A stretch of DNA of 64,000 bases from Hedera helix. Lineage: Eukaryota; Streptophyta; Magnoliopsida; Apiales; Araliaceae. Each line of letters begins with the position of its first letter. The first letter of the stretch is position 1. Shown here piece by piece: positions 24,189-34,907 of the stretch. The translations under genes were made by a program, and so were the position numbers. The notes beneath the pieces are model-generated. The model saw nothing but the letters and a program-made list of their open reading frames with translations. It was not told the origin of the DNA and made no database searches. The stretch covers positions 28,973,517 to 29,037,516 of the forward strand of contig OX359269.1 of the NCBI GenBank assembly GCA_947179155.2, in the 5' to 3' direction.

Positions 24189-24943
24189 TGTAAGACCCCG
24201 AATTTTATGAAATATAAAATTTAATTTTTTCTTCATATATATTTTCATGAAATAGTAAGTGGTTAAATTGATAAAGTTAAAAGTTAAGGATGTTATGTGT
24301 AAATTATATTATGTCAGACAATATTCGTTTGGTCGGGGAATATTCGTACGACGGTGTCGTACGAACCAATCATTGGTGGACCCCACAAAGAATAATTGTC
24401 AGATATAGAAAATGACATAAATAATTTTTAAATGGTCAATTGTACTATCACTTTTAATTGTTATAATATCCAGTGATAAAAGAATAGTAATATACGGTAT
24501 TACAAGTAACATACGGTATTGCACAGTAGCACACGGTATTGCATAGTAGCAAACGACATTGCACAGTGTTTCGTATTATTAAACTGATAAAGTGGTTATC
24601 GTACAATATTTGACTTTATTGTCACATGCACAATAATTCATATTATTAAACTGATAATTGTCACAGTAGCATATGCACAGTAATTCACATTATTGAATCA
24701 ATAATTATCATAACACAGTAACGTATTCTTTCTTTTACATACTTTCTGTATTATTGTTATCTCTATTATGGTGTTATTTAAACAGTTGTATTTCATTAAT
24801 TAAATTGACTTGATATCTAACTCAGAGAGTCAACTACACTGTATTTATAACAATTAGTCATAATAATGAATAAGTGTGAATTATTGTTGAATAATTGAAT
24901 TGATAAAGTTATTTATTTATAATATAAAGTTAGATGATATAAA

Positions 24944-25200
24944 ATGAATGGTATAGATTAAAGATAATATAGAATTTGAAATGGATGGTGTAGATTAAAA
25001 GATGATCTTTAAATGAATGGTTTAGATTAATGAAATCTTAAAAGATGAAATGAATGGTATAGATTAAAGATAATATAGAATTTGAAAGGGATGATGTAGA
25101 TTAAAAGATGATCTTTAAATGAATGGTTTAGATTAAAGAAATCTTAAAAGATGAAATGAATGGTATGGATTAAACATTATCTTGAAATGAACGGTTTGGA
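24944..25200. repeat. Tandem repeat, 106-bp unit, about 2.4 copies
   Basis: ATGAATGGTATAGATTAAAG begins at 24944, 25050 and (one change) 25156. The unit itself contains shorter variants of AATG.ATGGT.TAGATTAA. Element G carries a different expansion, of 92 bp, in the same part of its LTR. Confidence 0.85.
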
Positions 25201-25238
25201 TTAAATTAGAAAATCTTGGTTATGATAAGATTTTTGGC

Positions 25239-25246
25239 TATAAATA
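25239..25246 (+). promoter_or_regulatory. TATA box of LTR C
   Basis: TATAAATA in the context GGCTATAAATAG about 1.05 kb into the LTR; the inverse is found in LTR G at 61622-61629. Confidence 0.65.
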
Positions 25247-27097
25247 GAGACCTTAACTTAAGGATTTTTCATAAACTTCCTTACTTGTTCTTTCTTTCTC
25301 TCTCTAAATACTTCTTTTATAAGTTCTCTCTAAGTGTGCTTAAGTCATCTTGAGTAAGTGTACATGTACTGTTCAAGTTAATCAACCCCATTTAAATCAA
25401 TATCCAGTCACGTGTTAAGGTAAGGGATTATCATTATTTGATTCTAAAAAATAATATCGTTTCTTTTTTACTCATAAGATGTGTCATTTATTTCCATATA
25501 TTAATTTGTGGGAATAACCTTACGGCGCGGATTACCGCATGTTGGTGAATAACCTTTCGTATTCATTCCTTATTAATCTCTGAGAATAACCTTACTACGT
25601 GGATTACCGCATGTTTGGTGAATTACTCTTTGTATTCATTTCTTATTTGTCTCTCGTGGAAATAATTTATTTACACGAATTATCACATGACACTTTTATT
25701 GCATATTCGTTTGTAATATCATTTTCTTTCATATTCGTAAATGATATTATTTTTCTTTATACTCATAAGGGATACCATCTTTTTCATCTTCCATTATTCA
25801 AACTTACTATGGTAAGGGATATTAATTTCCTTCACCTTTTGTTAATCAAACCTACTACGGTAAGGGATATTATTTTCTTTCATACACCTAAATCGAAACT
25901 TATTATGGAACTATTGCTTCTATAATTCCTGAAAATATTATATGTTCCATAATAGTTGTACTTCATCATTTCAATTGAACCATCCTATTTACGTGAACCT
26001 TTCTATTGAACTGTAATCGTTATTCTGAACTATGGATCTTGAATATCATTTTTGAGTTTCACTCCACATCATGTTGACAATTTGGACATTATTTGAATCT
26101 GCACAAAGTAAACTTCTGATACTTATTGTTTATCCTGTTTCTTCTGTTCATCATTTATATCATTCTAATCATCCAAAATCAAGTTGTTGTGAATATATGT
26201 GGTCGGGGGCACAAATTCAATATAATTGTTGAACATATGATAGGTTAAAGGCGATATATCTGTTCGGTGTCTTTTATGGCACGTGGTGAATGTTCTCTTT
26301 GGCCCGTAGTGCAAAGATGAACTGTTGTTTGGTATGATTATGACCAAAGGCTGAATCTGGTATAATCATGACCGTTAGTGTTATATTAAATATCTTTGAC
26401 CCGTAGTGCAAAGATGAACTGTTGTTTGGTATGATTATGACCAAAGGCTGAATCTGGTATAATCATTGTCGTTGGTATTATATTGAATGTCTTTGGCCCG
26501 TAGTGCAAAGATGAACTGTTGATCTGCATGATTATAACCAGGAACTGTTAATTTGTATTATCTTGACTAATGGTATTTCAGATGATAAAAGTTGATGATG
26601 TTTTTCCTAAAAAGAGAAGCGAGTGGACATTATAGTCTGCATTATTCTTCTAATAGATTGCTCATTCCGCTGCTATTATTGATCTGAACATTGTTCAAGA
26701 ATTTAACTGTAGTTTTTGATATAAACCTTGTAGCCTATTGTATTCTATCAAGAACTCAACTGTTGAAGGCTAATGATAATTTATTCATCATTATCTTTTA
26801 GTCATGATATTCTTCACTGGGCTATTTGAGCTCACCCTTTCTTTTTGTTCCATTGTTTTTCAACAGGAGATGAGAACGTAGTTGGGTCTAGCCGGGGAAT
26901 GGAGTGAGAGTCTGAGGGATAACTATTGTAGTCTTCACGTGTTGTAAAATAGTGTAACAATAATCGTGAAAGACTTAGTTGTGTATTATTATATACTGTA
27001 TTGTTGTACGTTGCACTACTTGTATTAATTTTGTTGTAATGTTTTGACAACTCAAGTTTGGGCTGTGTGAGCCCAGATTTGGGGGTGTCGCAATGAT

Positions 27098-27280
27098 ATT
27101 GAGACATACTAGAAATTTATAAAGATTGCGATTCTGGAATAGAAAGAGATGTTATAAAGTTTTAAATAAATGATTATTTAGCAATTATAATATTGATGTA
27201 AGTCATGAACGATAAGAAAAATATTGTATAGTAGTGAACCAGATCCGAGGTTCAAGGGACCCGAATTTGGGGTCATCACA
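27098..27280 (+). mobile_element. Solo LTR B, right end
   Basis: Continuation of LTR B after LTR C (with one ATGAT at 27093-27097). It ends GGGACCCGAATTTGGGGTCATCACA and is followed by the duplication CTAAC (27281-27285). Confidence 0.88.
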
Positions 27281-27285
27281 CTAAC

Positions 27286-29033
27286 CCTTCTTGTGACCTA
27301 GGATTACTATATGAACCCTTACTTAGTCAAGGCTCACCAACCTTCACTAACTCTATCCTAGCTATCAATCATAGCCATCATGAGTCTCTTACACTTATTA
27401 TTAAATACGTTATACAAAAATAATTGCTTATCTATTATATTACTTCACCAATTAACCCAAGTAGGATTAACATTTTCTAACAATTAACTCATTTAGAGTT
27501 AACTCTCTATAATTTCACCAATACTTAAAAATTCTCTCAACACAAACCAATATTTAACTTTTAAATGTTTGGGCTACCTAGTTTACTTTTCATTGGGCTC
27601 TCTTATCTAAATTATTTGGGCTACCCAACACAACTCACACATCTCTCATAACTTGGTCTAAGTAATTAATTCAATTGGACTTCTCTCACCAAATCATTTG
27701 GGCTAGTTCAATTAAATCCATTGGACTACCACACCATTACATACAATACATGCCAATTTAATTTAATTAGACTTACATTAGTTACCTATGAGACTATCAA
27801 TTAATATAACACTTATGCTTAATATTTAATTACCCACATTCATGCAATTATTTTCATATTTGACCAACTTAGTAAATTCGTTTATTTCGTTGGACTCCCA
27901 TTAATTATAATTACTTGGGCTAATCTACTAGTGTTAATTAAATTATTTGGACTCTTTATTTATTAATAAATAAATATACACATACATACCTATGTATGTA
28001 TATACATCAATACATACATATATACACCAATATATATATCATCCTAATATATATGTTGATTTATCTAGCCAACCCATTAATCATCTCTTTGGTCTTTAAG
28101 TTTGGGCTCGTCATTTACATTTATTTACCTTGCCATAGTAATTTACTTGGGCCATATTCATTCTCTACAACCATTGATAACATTATAACACATTTGGCTT
28201 GCTCACTTATATTCATTGGACTAGATTATTAATAACCATATTTCTTGCAAATATTATTACAAGTTGGGCTCCTCACATAATTCTCTTAGGCTAGTCCACT
28301 AATATATAATTAAATTACTTGGACTCTTCATGAGGATTAATCCATAAATTTATTTAGAGCTCTTTATAATTACAAACAAGACTTAAAACAATTAAACTAT
28401 TGGGCTTGTTTTAATTCATTATTGAACTATATACTACAACTTGATAATTAAGTTAATTATTTAATTAATTAACTTCTTAGTATTGTCATCAAAGACAATC
28501 ATTCTAGCTTTTCTATTTACTATCATAACTTTAGCTCATAACTCATATAATTAATCTAATTAATTATATTTTACAACGTTCCTTCTTGCTCCATATTAAA
28601 ATTAATTAATTTATTAGTTTTGTTGAGTATTAATGTACTTATATTCTTATTTGGATAAAAAAAAAATGCAATTTTAGGTATATATATCTATGTAACCATT
28701 TTCACTTTTTAATTGAATTTATTTTCTTAATAAATCTTCCACATGCATCATGATAATATTCTCACATACTCTTTCGTCAAATAAACTTATCAATTTTTAA
28801 ATGTATTATATTATCTTACATTTATTTTACTTCCAAGTATATATATTAATCACTTATAGGTTTTAAAATTTATAACCCATATTTCTCACATTTAATCCCC
28901 AACAAATAAATTAGGTTAAAAAATGTTTACTCATTTTCTACACATCTCACTTCTCCGACTCTAGGTTTTAAACATTAACTTTAATTTGCATTCGATTATA
29001 TATCTGAATGTCACAAATATCTGAGATATTACA
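27286..29033 (-). mobile_element. LTR A, 5' portion
   Basis: In minus orientation the LTR begins with TGTAATATCTCAG at 29033 and runs leftward to 27286, where LTR B interrupts it. It parallels 19849-20760 of LTR B in inverse orientation (for example repeated GGACTAGCCCA-type phrases and the GAGAAGTGAGATGTGTAGAAA block near 28938-28960). The polypurine tract at 29034-29046 marks it as a 3' LTR. The frame at 27996-28232 is AT-rich LTR sequence. Confidence 0.85.
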
Positions 29034-29763
29034 TTCACCATTCCTTATAAGAATTTCGTCCTCGAAATTACAGCATATTTATTTCTAATAATTTTCTTCT
29101 GTGAGAATATCTCTTTACTCATCAGATTCTATGACTGTCTTTTTCTAAATTAATCTTTTAGATTAACTAAATGATTTACTAACTCAATAACTTTAAGCTT
29201 AATAATAAAACAGAGAACAACTCAGTAATTGTATTTTAGCATTTACACAATATCCTTCTTCTAAGAATCTAGTATTTATAGGGATTTCTTCATTATCTAC
29301 AAAATTTTAGTTTGCAAGAATGAGCACGACGGCTCAGCAAGTCTAACAATTATCACATAATGCATAATTCACATTTAAATAATGCTTCATACAACATGCT
29401 TCACATTTTATACATGGATCATGTTCAATCATGCTTCACATTATAGTACTTCACCTTATCATGCTTCACATTATCATACTTTACTCTACTTCACATTATC
29501 ATACTTCATATTAACCTATTCATATAGATAATAGAGTTCATATACCATAAATCATTTCAATATTCACCGAACAATGATAGTTAATATTGCATCACAATGT
29601 TAACATGTACATTTAAACAATTCATAATAACTTCACATCATATTATTAAGTTAACACAAAACAAGTTCTGAAAAACTTATCTGGTTCGTTTCTATCGTTT
29701 ACGCTTATTTTGCGTCTTTCGTTCAACCTACAATTATATATGAAATAAACGTAATCATTAGTT
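29034..29763 (-). mobile_element. Stub of the A element: polypurine tract, about 100 bp internal, truncated 5' LTR
   Basis: 29034-29046 is the polypurine tract, followed by about 95 bp resembling the end of the D internal region (GAATTTCGTCCTCGAAATTACAGCA). From about 29140 to 29763 the sequence is a direct repeat of 17185-17795, a middle piece of LTR A. The element is therefore a deletion derivative: truncated 5' LTR, almost no internal region, then the full 3' LTR. Its right edge at 29763/29764 abuts a broken host gene. Confidence 0.78.
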
Positions 29764-29943
29764 CACCTTCTTAATCCTATTGTCCCTCAACAGATTCACT
29801 ACCGTGGTGGGCGATAATCGGTGGAGAGAAACTGTTCCCTAGTTCACTCATATTCCTGATTTCACCACTCCAACTAACCCAATCAACCTTATTACTATTG
29901 TTATTGCCACAACACACAAAAGAACAAGTGCCGCAGACCCCAT
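29764..29943 (-). pseudogene. Glucan endo-1,3-beta-glucosidase (GH17) 5' fragment, broken
   Basis: Reading the minus strand from the ATG at 29943, 60 codons in one frame run to the junction with the A element. Residues 1-25 are a hydrophobic signal peptide (MGSAALVLLCVVAITIVI). Residues about 35-60 read VN-stop-GTVSLHRLSPTTVV followed by NLLRDNRIKKV, which corresponds to the start of the mature GH17 domain (family pattern GVNWGT...LLRDN.I.KVKLFD). Two in-frame stops fall at 29846-29848 (TGA, where Gly is usual) and 29837-29839 (TAG, where the family Trp is usual). The catalytic part is missing, cut at 29763 by the retroelement, and I do not find it left of LTR A. The family hydrolyses callose and fungal beta-1,3-glucan in the wall. 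The identification rests on about 26 residues, so it is good but not certain. Confidence 0.68.
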
Positions 29944-30270
29944 TTTTGCTTTAGATTTCAAACTCAAGCTCAGGCTCCCAGACTGTTCATTCAATTATTT
30001 GTTATTGGGAAATAAGAGGATGAGGGGATTGTGTATGTAATTGTTGCCGGAAATGGTAAAGTAAAGGATAAGTCCGGTGAGCCAAAAGGGCATTAAACAC
30101 TCTGTTGATGTCAATGATATTTGTTGATAGATAAAGCCAGAACATTGCCAAATTGGCAAAGCGGACTTGGTCGTTTGACCTAAGGGGAGCTGCTGCGACG
30201 GCGGCGTCGAAAGATCGTGACGCCAAAATTTTTTGGTAGCAATTCAATTGGCCCCACTCGATTTTATATA
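29944..30270 (-). promoter_or_regulatory. Remnant promoter and leader of the GH17 pseudogene
   Basis: A minus-strand TATA box TATATAAAAT lies at 30261-30270, followed by about 300 bases to the ATG at 29943. The 81-codon open frame at 30002-30247 on this strand lies in the leader and shows no known family. Confidence 0.45.
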
Positions 30271-30781
30271 CTTAAAAATCAATTAATTACTTTTTTATAT
30301 TAAAATTTTATAAATTTTCCACCTTAGTTGCTTATTTGGACAAAGTTATAACATGTAAACATTTTAAATTCCACGCGGCAGCCTCGTAAGCAGCTAGTTA
30401 AATTTTAACATTCTTAGACGAAAATTTCAAATTTTGTAAAAAAAATTCAGTTTAGTGAAGTGATTGTAAAAAAAATCACTTCAGTGATGCATATGTAAAT
30501 TGAAATCCAATTCAATGGGGGGAAAATGATTAAACCCCTTCTCGTTCCTCTCTGTCAAGCATGTGTATCGTCAATAACCAAGAAACTCAGTTTATTGTTT
30601 CTTCATTTCCCCTTTTCCTATAAATTTAGGTAAAGAAATCTATAAATTTAGATAAAGAAATCAAATGAAAACTATTGGGGGGGGGGAAAAATTGAGAGAG
30701 TGAAATTTCTGTAAAATTTTTATTGTGAGAGTATAATAAAATCATTACATTTCATCTTCAAAATTCTCTTATTCTATAACA
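30271..30781. other. Intergenic interval, probable copia LTR end
   Basis: AT-rich and non-coding. 30660-30781 (purine-rich GGGGGGGGGG run, TAAAATCATTACA, ending TTCTATAACA) looks like the R-U5 end of a copia LTR because a primer-site-like sequence and gag follow. I could not place the LTR start. Confidence 0.4.
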
Positions 30782-32560
30782 TGCTATCAGCACAAGCCTC
30801 TAACCAGTCAAAACGGTAAAATATGTTCCTCTACTACTGGTCTGACCTTACCACTAATCTCATTATCTTACCGTTAAATTCGTTGGACTACCTTTGCATC
30901 TATTATTGTAATTTTTATTATCTCTAGTGGTACCATCTGTCTTAAGAAGACTACATAAGACTTGGTGGGAACCTTTTTGTTAGTTATTATATTTTTTTTG
31001 GAAATACTCAATCTACGTGGGCTACTGCATTCTTGGTGAAAATTCATTTACAATTATTTAGGAATACATTGTTATTGTACTTTTTGATTATAACTTGTCT
31101 ACGTGGACTGCCACATGCCTAGTGATAATCAATTTAGAATTCTATACATATCTATGTACATTTTATGAATATTAATATTTATATATACATTAGTTATTGT
31201 ACATATTTTAATTAAATGATTTAATTATTAATGTAAACACTTATATATTTACACTACGATATTTTATCACTGCTTGAGGTGGTGGCTCAATGGTTAGAAG
31301 TTAGACAAAATCCTTACAGTTGTGGTTTTGAGTCTTGGCATGTTTCGCTATGCTTAAGTGGTCTCAAGCCTTGAATTGTTTGGAAGAAAAGTGAATAGTG
31401 GTCGATGAAGACACCAATGAGGCCTTAACCTTTTTTCAAATGTAATTTCATTTTGAACCTTTATATAATTCTCATTCAAGTTGATTATTCGTTCGAATAT
31501 ATAATGGAAGTTCTTTTGTTTTTGAACTTAGAATTAAATGGCGAACTTGCAAAATTAGAATTTGTTGCATTGCAAGTATTTGGAGAAAACTATGTGTCAT
31601 GGGCCCTTTGATGCCGAGTTACATCTTAGTGCTAATGGTTTTGAAAAAACAATTGAAGCAGGAAACAAAGCTTCTGTGGAAGAAAATGCTAAGGCCATTA
31701 TTTTTCTCCATAATCATCTTCATAAATATTTAAAAACATAGTACTTAACTATCAAAAGTCCTTTGAGCTTGTGGACCAAATTAAAAGAAAGGTTTAATTA
31801 CCAAAAAGTGGTTTTCCTACCTAGTGTCCAATACGACTGGCGTAATATGAAGTTGTAAGATTTTAAGTCAATTGCAGAATATAATTTTATGTTGTTCATA
31901 ATAACCTCACAACTAGCCTTATGTGGTGAACAGGTTCCTAAGGAAGAATTGTTAGAAAAGACATTTTAAACATTGTATTTAACAACATGATCCTTTCATA
32001 ACTACATAGGCAATTTTTTTTTATAAAATATTGTGACTTAATAGCTTGCCTCCTCTTTGCAGAGAAAAATAATGAATTGTTGATGAAAAATCATCTAGCA
32101 CGCCCAACATGCTTTATCCCATATCAGAAGTGACAACAATATGTCTTTTTAACAGAATACACGTGAAAATAAGGAGAATAAAAAAAATTATGGTCGAAAA
32201 AATGGCCGAAACCATAAGAAACATCGACCTCATAATAATCTAAGGCACCGGAAGTAACAAGATTGTAGACAAAACAAGAATAAAGGTGGGGCACCATAAG
32301 CAAGAAACAAACAAGACCTCTGTTATAGATGTGGGATGGAAGGACACCGATTGTGTACATGTCATATGCCAAAACATTCGGTTGACTTATACCAAGCATC
32401 CTAGAAGAACAAAGATAAAATGATGGAAACAAACTTTAGGATGTCCCGATGAGGACTGATGATGGAGTAGGAACTAGTGACCTAAATGCAATCAACGAAA
32501 ATATCTATGGGGATCTTAACCAATTTCTTGATAACTATTTTCTTTTGAAGTAATGTGTTT
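30782..32560 (+). pseudogene. Ty1/copia element remnant: primer site, leader, gag with zinc knuckle
   Basis: TGCTATCAGCAC at 30783 resembles the primer site of many plant copia elements. After a leader of about 750 bp, translated pieces from 31541 match copia gag: KLEFVALQVFGENYVSW (from about 31553), LHNHLHKYLK, LWTKLKERFNY, LPSVQYDW and ITSQLALCGE (to about 31930). A zinc knuckle CYRCGMEGHRLCTC lies at about 32322-32363. Several stops (for example in the Trp and Gln positions) and frame changes break it, and protease, integrase and reverse transcriptase are absent. It is an old, truncated, non-functional copy. The AT-rich frames at 32124-32432 on the other strand are shadows. Confidence 0.8.
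31261..31450 (+). repeat. Possible tRNA-related SINE-like segment
   Basis: GGTGGCTCAATGGTTAGA (about 31278-31296) resembles a polymerase III A box, and GGTTTTGAGTC (about 31323-31334) a poor B box. They are spaced as in tRNA-derived SINEs. No clear poly-A/T tail or duplication was found, so this is only a suggestion. Confidence 0.25.
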
Positions 32561-32667
32561 TACGTGTATCATTGATTTTTAGATTGGTCTGTTAGGGTTT
32601 TAGAAGGTATGCATGACCTCGCAGTTTGAAAATTGTGGATTTGGGTTGAAATCTAAGCCTATATCAC
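32561..32667. other. Short intergenic stretch
   Basis: No feature recognised between the copia remnant and the next MITE. Confidence 0.4.
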
Positions 32668-32884
32668 TCTAGGGCTGAACAAAAAATTGATTTGCCCCCG
32701 AAATTGCACTAAAAATTGCACAAATTGCACTAACGGTTGCAGCGTATGTAGCCATTTTAGGTGAGTTGAAAAATTGAATTTGTAGTTTGGGTTTAATTTA
32801 TGGGCAAACCCGCACATGAAAAAGTCGCTCCGCACTATGTTTTTAAAAAAGAAAAATATATGGCCAAAATGACGTCATTTTAGC

Positions 32885-32939
<55 letters not shown>

Positions 32940-33512
32940 GCTCGTCTCTTCTCTGAGTAGAGACTACGCCTCCCTTCTTCAAAACTGTAAGTTGATTTCG
33001 TTCCAATCAATTTCAAACAGCAGGGAGCAAAATATGAGTCCTAGAATGAGTAGCACTGTCAACATGAAGCCATATCAAGAAGCATTATTATGGAAGCCAT
33101 CATTTCAATTAATCCATTTGGAATTATCACTCATGTAATTATCTTTGTTTAGAATTTTCATATGTAAACAAAAAAATTCAATTAATCCATTTGGAATTAT
33201 CCCTAATATAACTTATATTTTGTTTTTGTTTAGACAAAACATTATAAGTAAGATTGTGTATGTTTTCAAAGTTGTATTTAATATTGTGCGATGCTAAATT
33301 GTTAATTTAAATTGCATAAAATTTAATTGTTTCAATTGATTTTGAAATCAAAACAGCACCAAATGAAATTGCATTGCACGGTTTAAAACTGTACCGCACT
33401 AATCATAAGCGATTTTATGGGGGATTCTGAATTTGTCAAATCGCTTCACTTAAGCGATTTCATATACGATTTGAGTTTCAAACCTCACCAAACCGCACAA
33501 TACTCACCCTTA
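32668..33512. mobile_element. Probable hAT-type MITE with internal (AT)n
   Basis: The left end TCTAGGGCTGAAC and the right end ACTCACCCTTA are imperfect inverted repeats, and both sub-ends hold repeated CGCAC/GTGCG and AAATTGCA motifs in opposite orientation. TATATCAC before and TATATCAG after would be an 8-bp duplication with one mismatch. (AT)n at 32887-32936 lies inside. There is no transposase. The small frames at 32938-33138 and 33417-33605 are inside it. Confidence 0.45.
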
Positions 33513-34907
33513 TATATCAGTAGTGCCTGTTTCAAAACTAAAATATCCTCCTTTCATCGAAGTATTATCAGTTGTTTTTCTAAACACTTCTTTCCATTAT
33601 ATTAACCATTATTTTGGGATTTGGTCAAGGTAAAATTGTCACACTATATATTATTTAAAAAATTTATTTTATTTTTGTCAAATTTATTATAATAAATATT
33701 ATATTTTAACTCTTACTCCAAACACAAATGTAATATTTATTTTAACCGGTACAACAAAAAATTATAGAAGTTTATAATAACATGCGGTGTGAAAACTTCA
33801 CCATAATTACATCTATCATTTTGTATCTATTTTTTTTTCTTCATAACCATATTTTAGCACCATAGTGTTACTCATTGTTGGTAAAATCCAAGGACTGTTT
33901 GCTCATTTTGTAAAAGGGAATTAATACTTTACTACCATTTTAATATATTTATAATTTTTTTCCCCTATGAATGTGAAATGAAATTTTATTTACTATTCAC
34001 GCAATAGACATTATTAAAAAATTAAAAATTAAAAACTCATAAGAATACCAATTTCATTATAGAAAAGATAAAACTTTCTAAAACTGTCTATATTTAAGAA
34101 ATATAATAGTGAAAATATTTTTTATGGCTCTAATTTTTATAGTATTTATCTTAATATTATGAGCTGCATATTAAAGTATATATAGATCAATACTAACAAA
34201 TTATAAGAAATACTTAGTATAATAAAAACAATTAAAAAAATACCAGAGGACAACCAATTCCCAAAATCAAGCCTCAGTTTTCAAACAGAAGGGGCGACAA
34301 CAGATTCGGTAAGTTGTTTCTCCCGATATTCGGACATAATATCAAATATAATATTAATTTTAAATATTAAAAAATAAAATTTAATACTAATTTTTGTATT
34401 AAATTATACTTTTTATTAATTAAGATTAATATTATAATTAATTTTATATTTAATTATAGTATACTTATACTTATTTCTCTTACTTAGACCATACCCTTAC
34501 ATTAAAATAAATTAATGTAATAGATATAAATATTTAAAAAAAAATTCTCATATTTATTTATAGAAATGCTGACAAAGTCAAGCCACACAAATTAGGAAAG
34601 TCACCCATTCATTTCAGCAATTAGTCATCAGTACCCCGCTCCAGGCTTTTTCCATTTATAGTAAAACTCCATGAAGTCTAATCTTCCAGTTTTTATTTCT
34701 TCATCCTCTTTCTCTCGGAAAAAAAATTATACCTACCAATTCCTACAGGCTACAGAGCAGACCTACAAAAATCAAATTTTCAAAACCCTAATCACTCTAT
34801 ATTTTAGAGAGAGAATTACATTACTGTAGCTGATATTGTGAGATTGAGGATAGAGAAAGAGTGCTCGGAACCAGTCATCCCTAGAAATCCGGCGGAGAAC
34901 AATATAC
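33513..34907. other. AT-rich interval and upstream region of the bZIP gene
   Basis: Non-coding. The last 250 bases become CT/GA-rich (TTTCTCTCGG, AGAGAGAGAATTAC), as in plant 5' leaders. TTTATAGTAAA near 34656 is the best TATA candidate but is not certain. I found no CACGTG or clear ABRE. Confidence 0.45.

Larger units (their letters stand above)
24189..27092 (+). mobile_element. Solo LTR C, 2904 bp, Ty3/gypsy Tekay-type family
   Basis: Starts TGTAAGACCCCG and ends GGGGGTGTCGCA, flanked by ATGAT. The same LTR, in inverse orientation and next to a chromodomain integrase gene, lies at 59836-62777 (element G), which identifies the family as Ty3/gypsy of the chromovirus Tekay/Del type. It has short repeats of ACGGTATTGCA-type units (about 24493-24565), a 106-bp tandem duplication (24944-25200), a TATA box (25239-25246), two to three diverged repeats around GGATTACCGCATG (25502-25690) and a repeated GGCCCGTAGTGCAAAGATGAACTG block (26298-26525). 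Frames at 25599-25925, 26165-26347 and 26832-27107 are within the LTR and not genes. Confidence 0.93.

Noticed and set aside
25599..27107. Three frames of 60-108 codons
   Set aside because: All are inside solo LTR C. Two have counterparts in LTR G only because the LTRs are copies of each other.
30002..30247. 81-codon minus-strand frame upstream of the GH17 fragment
   Set aside because: It lies in the presumed leader between the TATA box and the ATG and shows no family similarity.
31261..31450. tRNA gene
   Set aside because: A-box-like and B-box-like motifs exist, but no cloverleaf can be formed; at most a degraded SINE.
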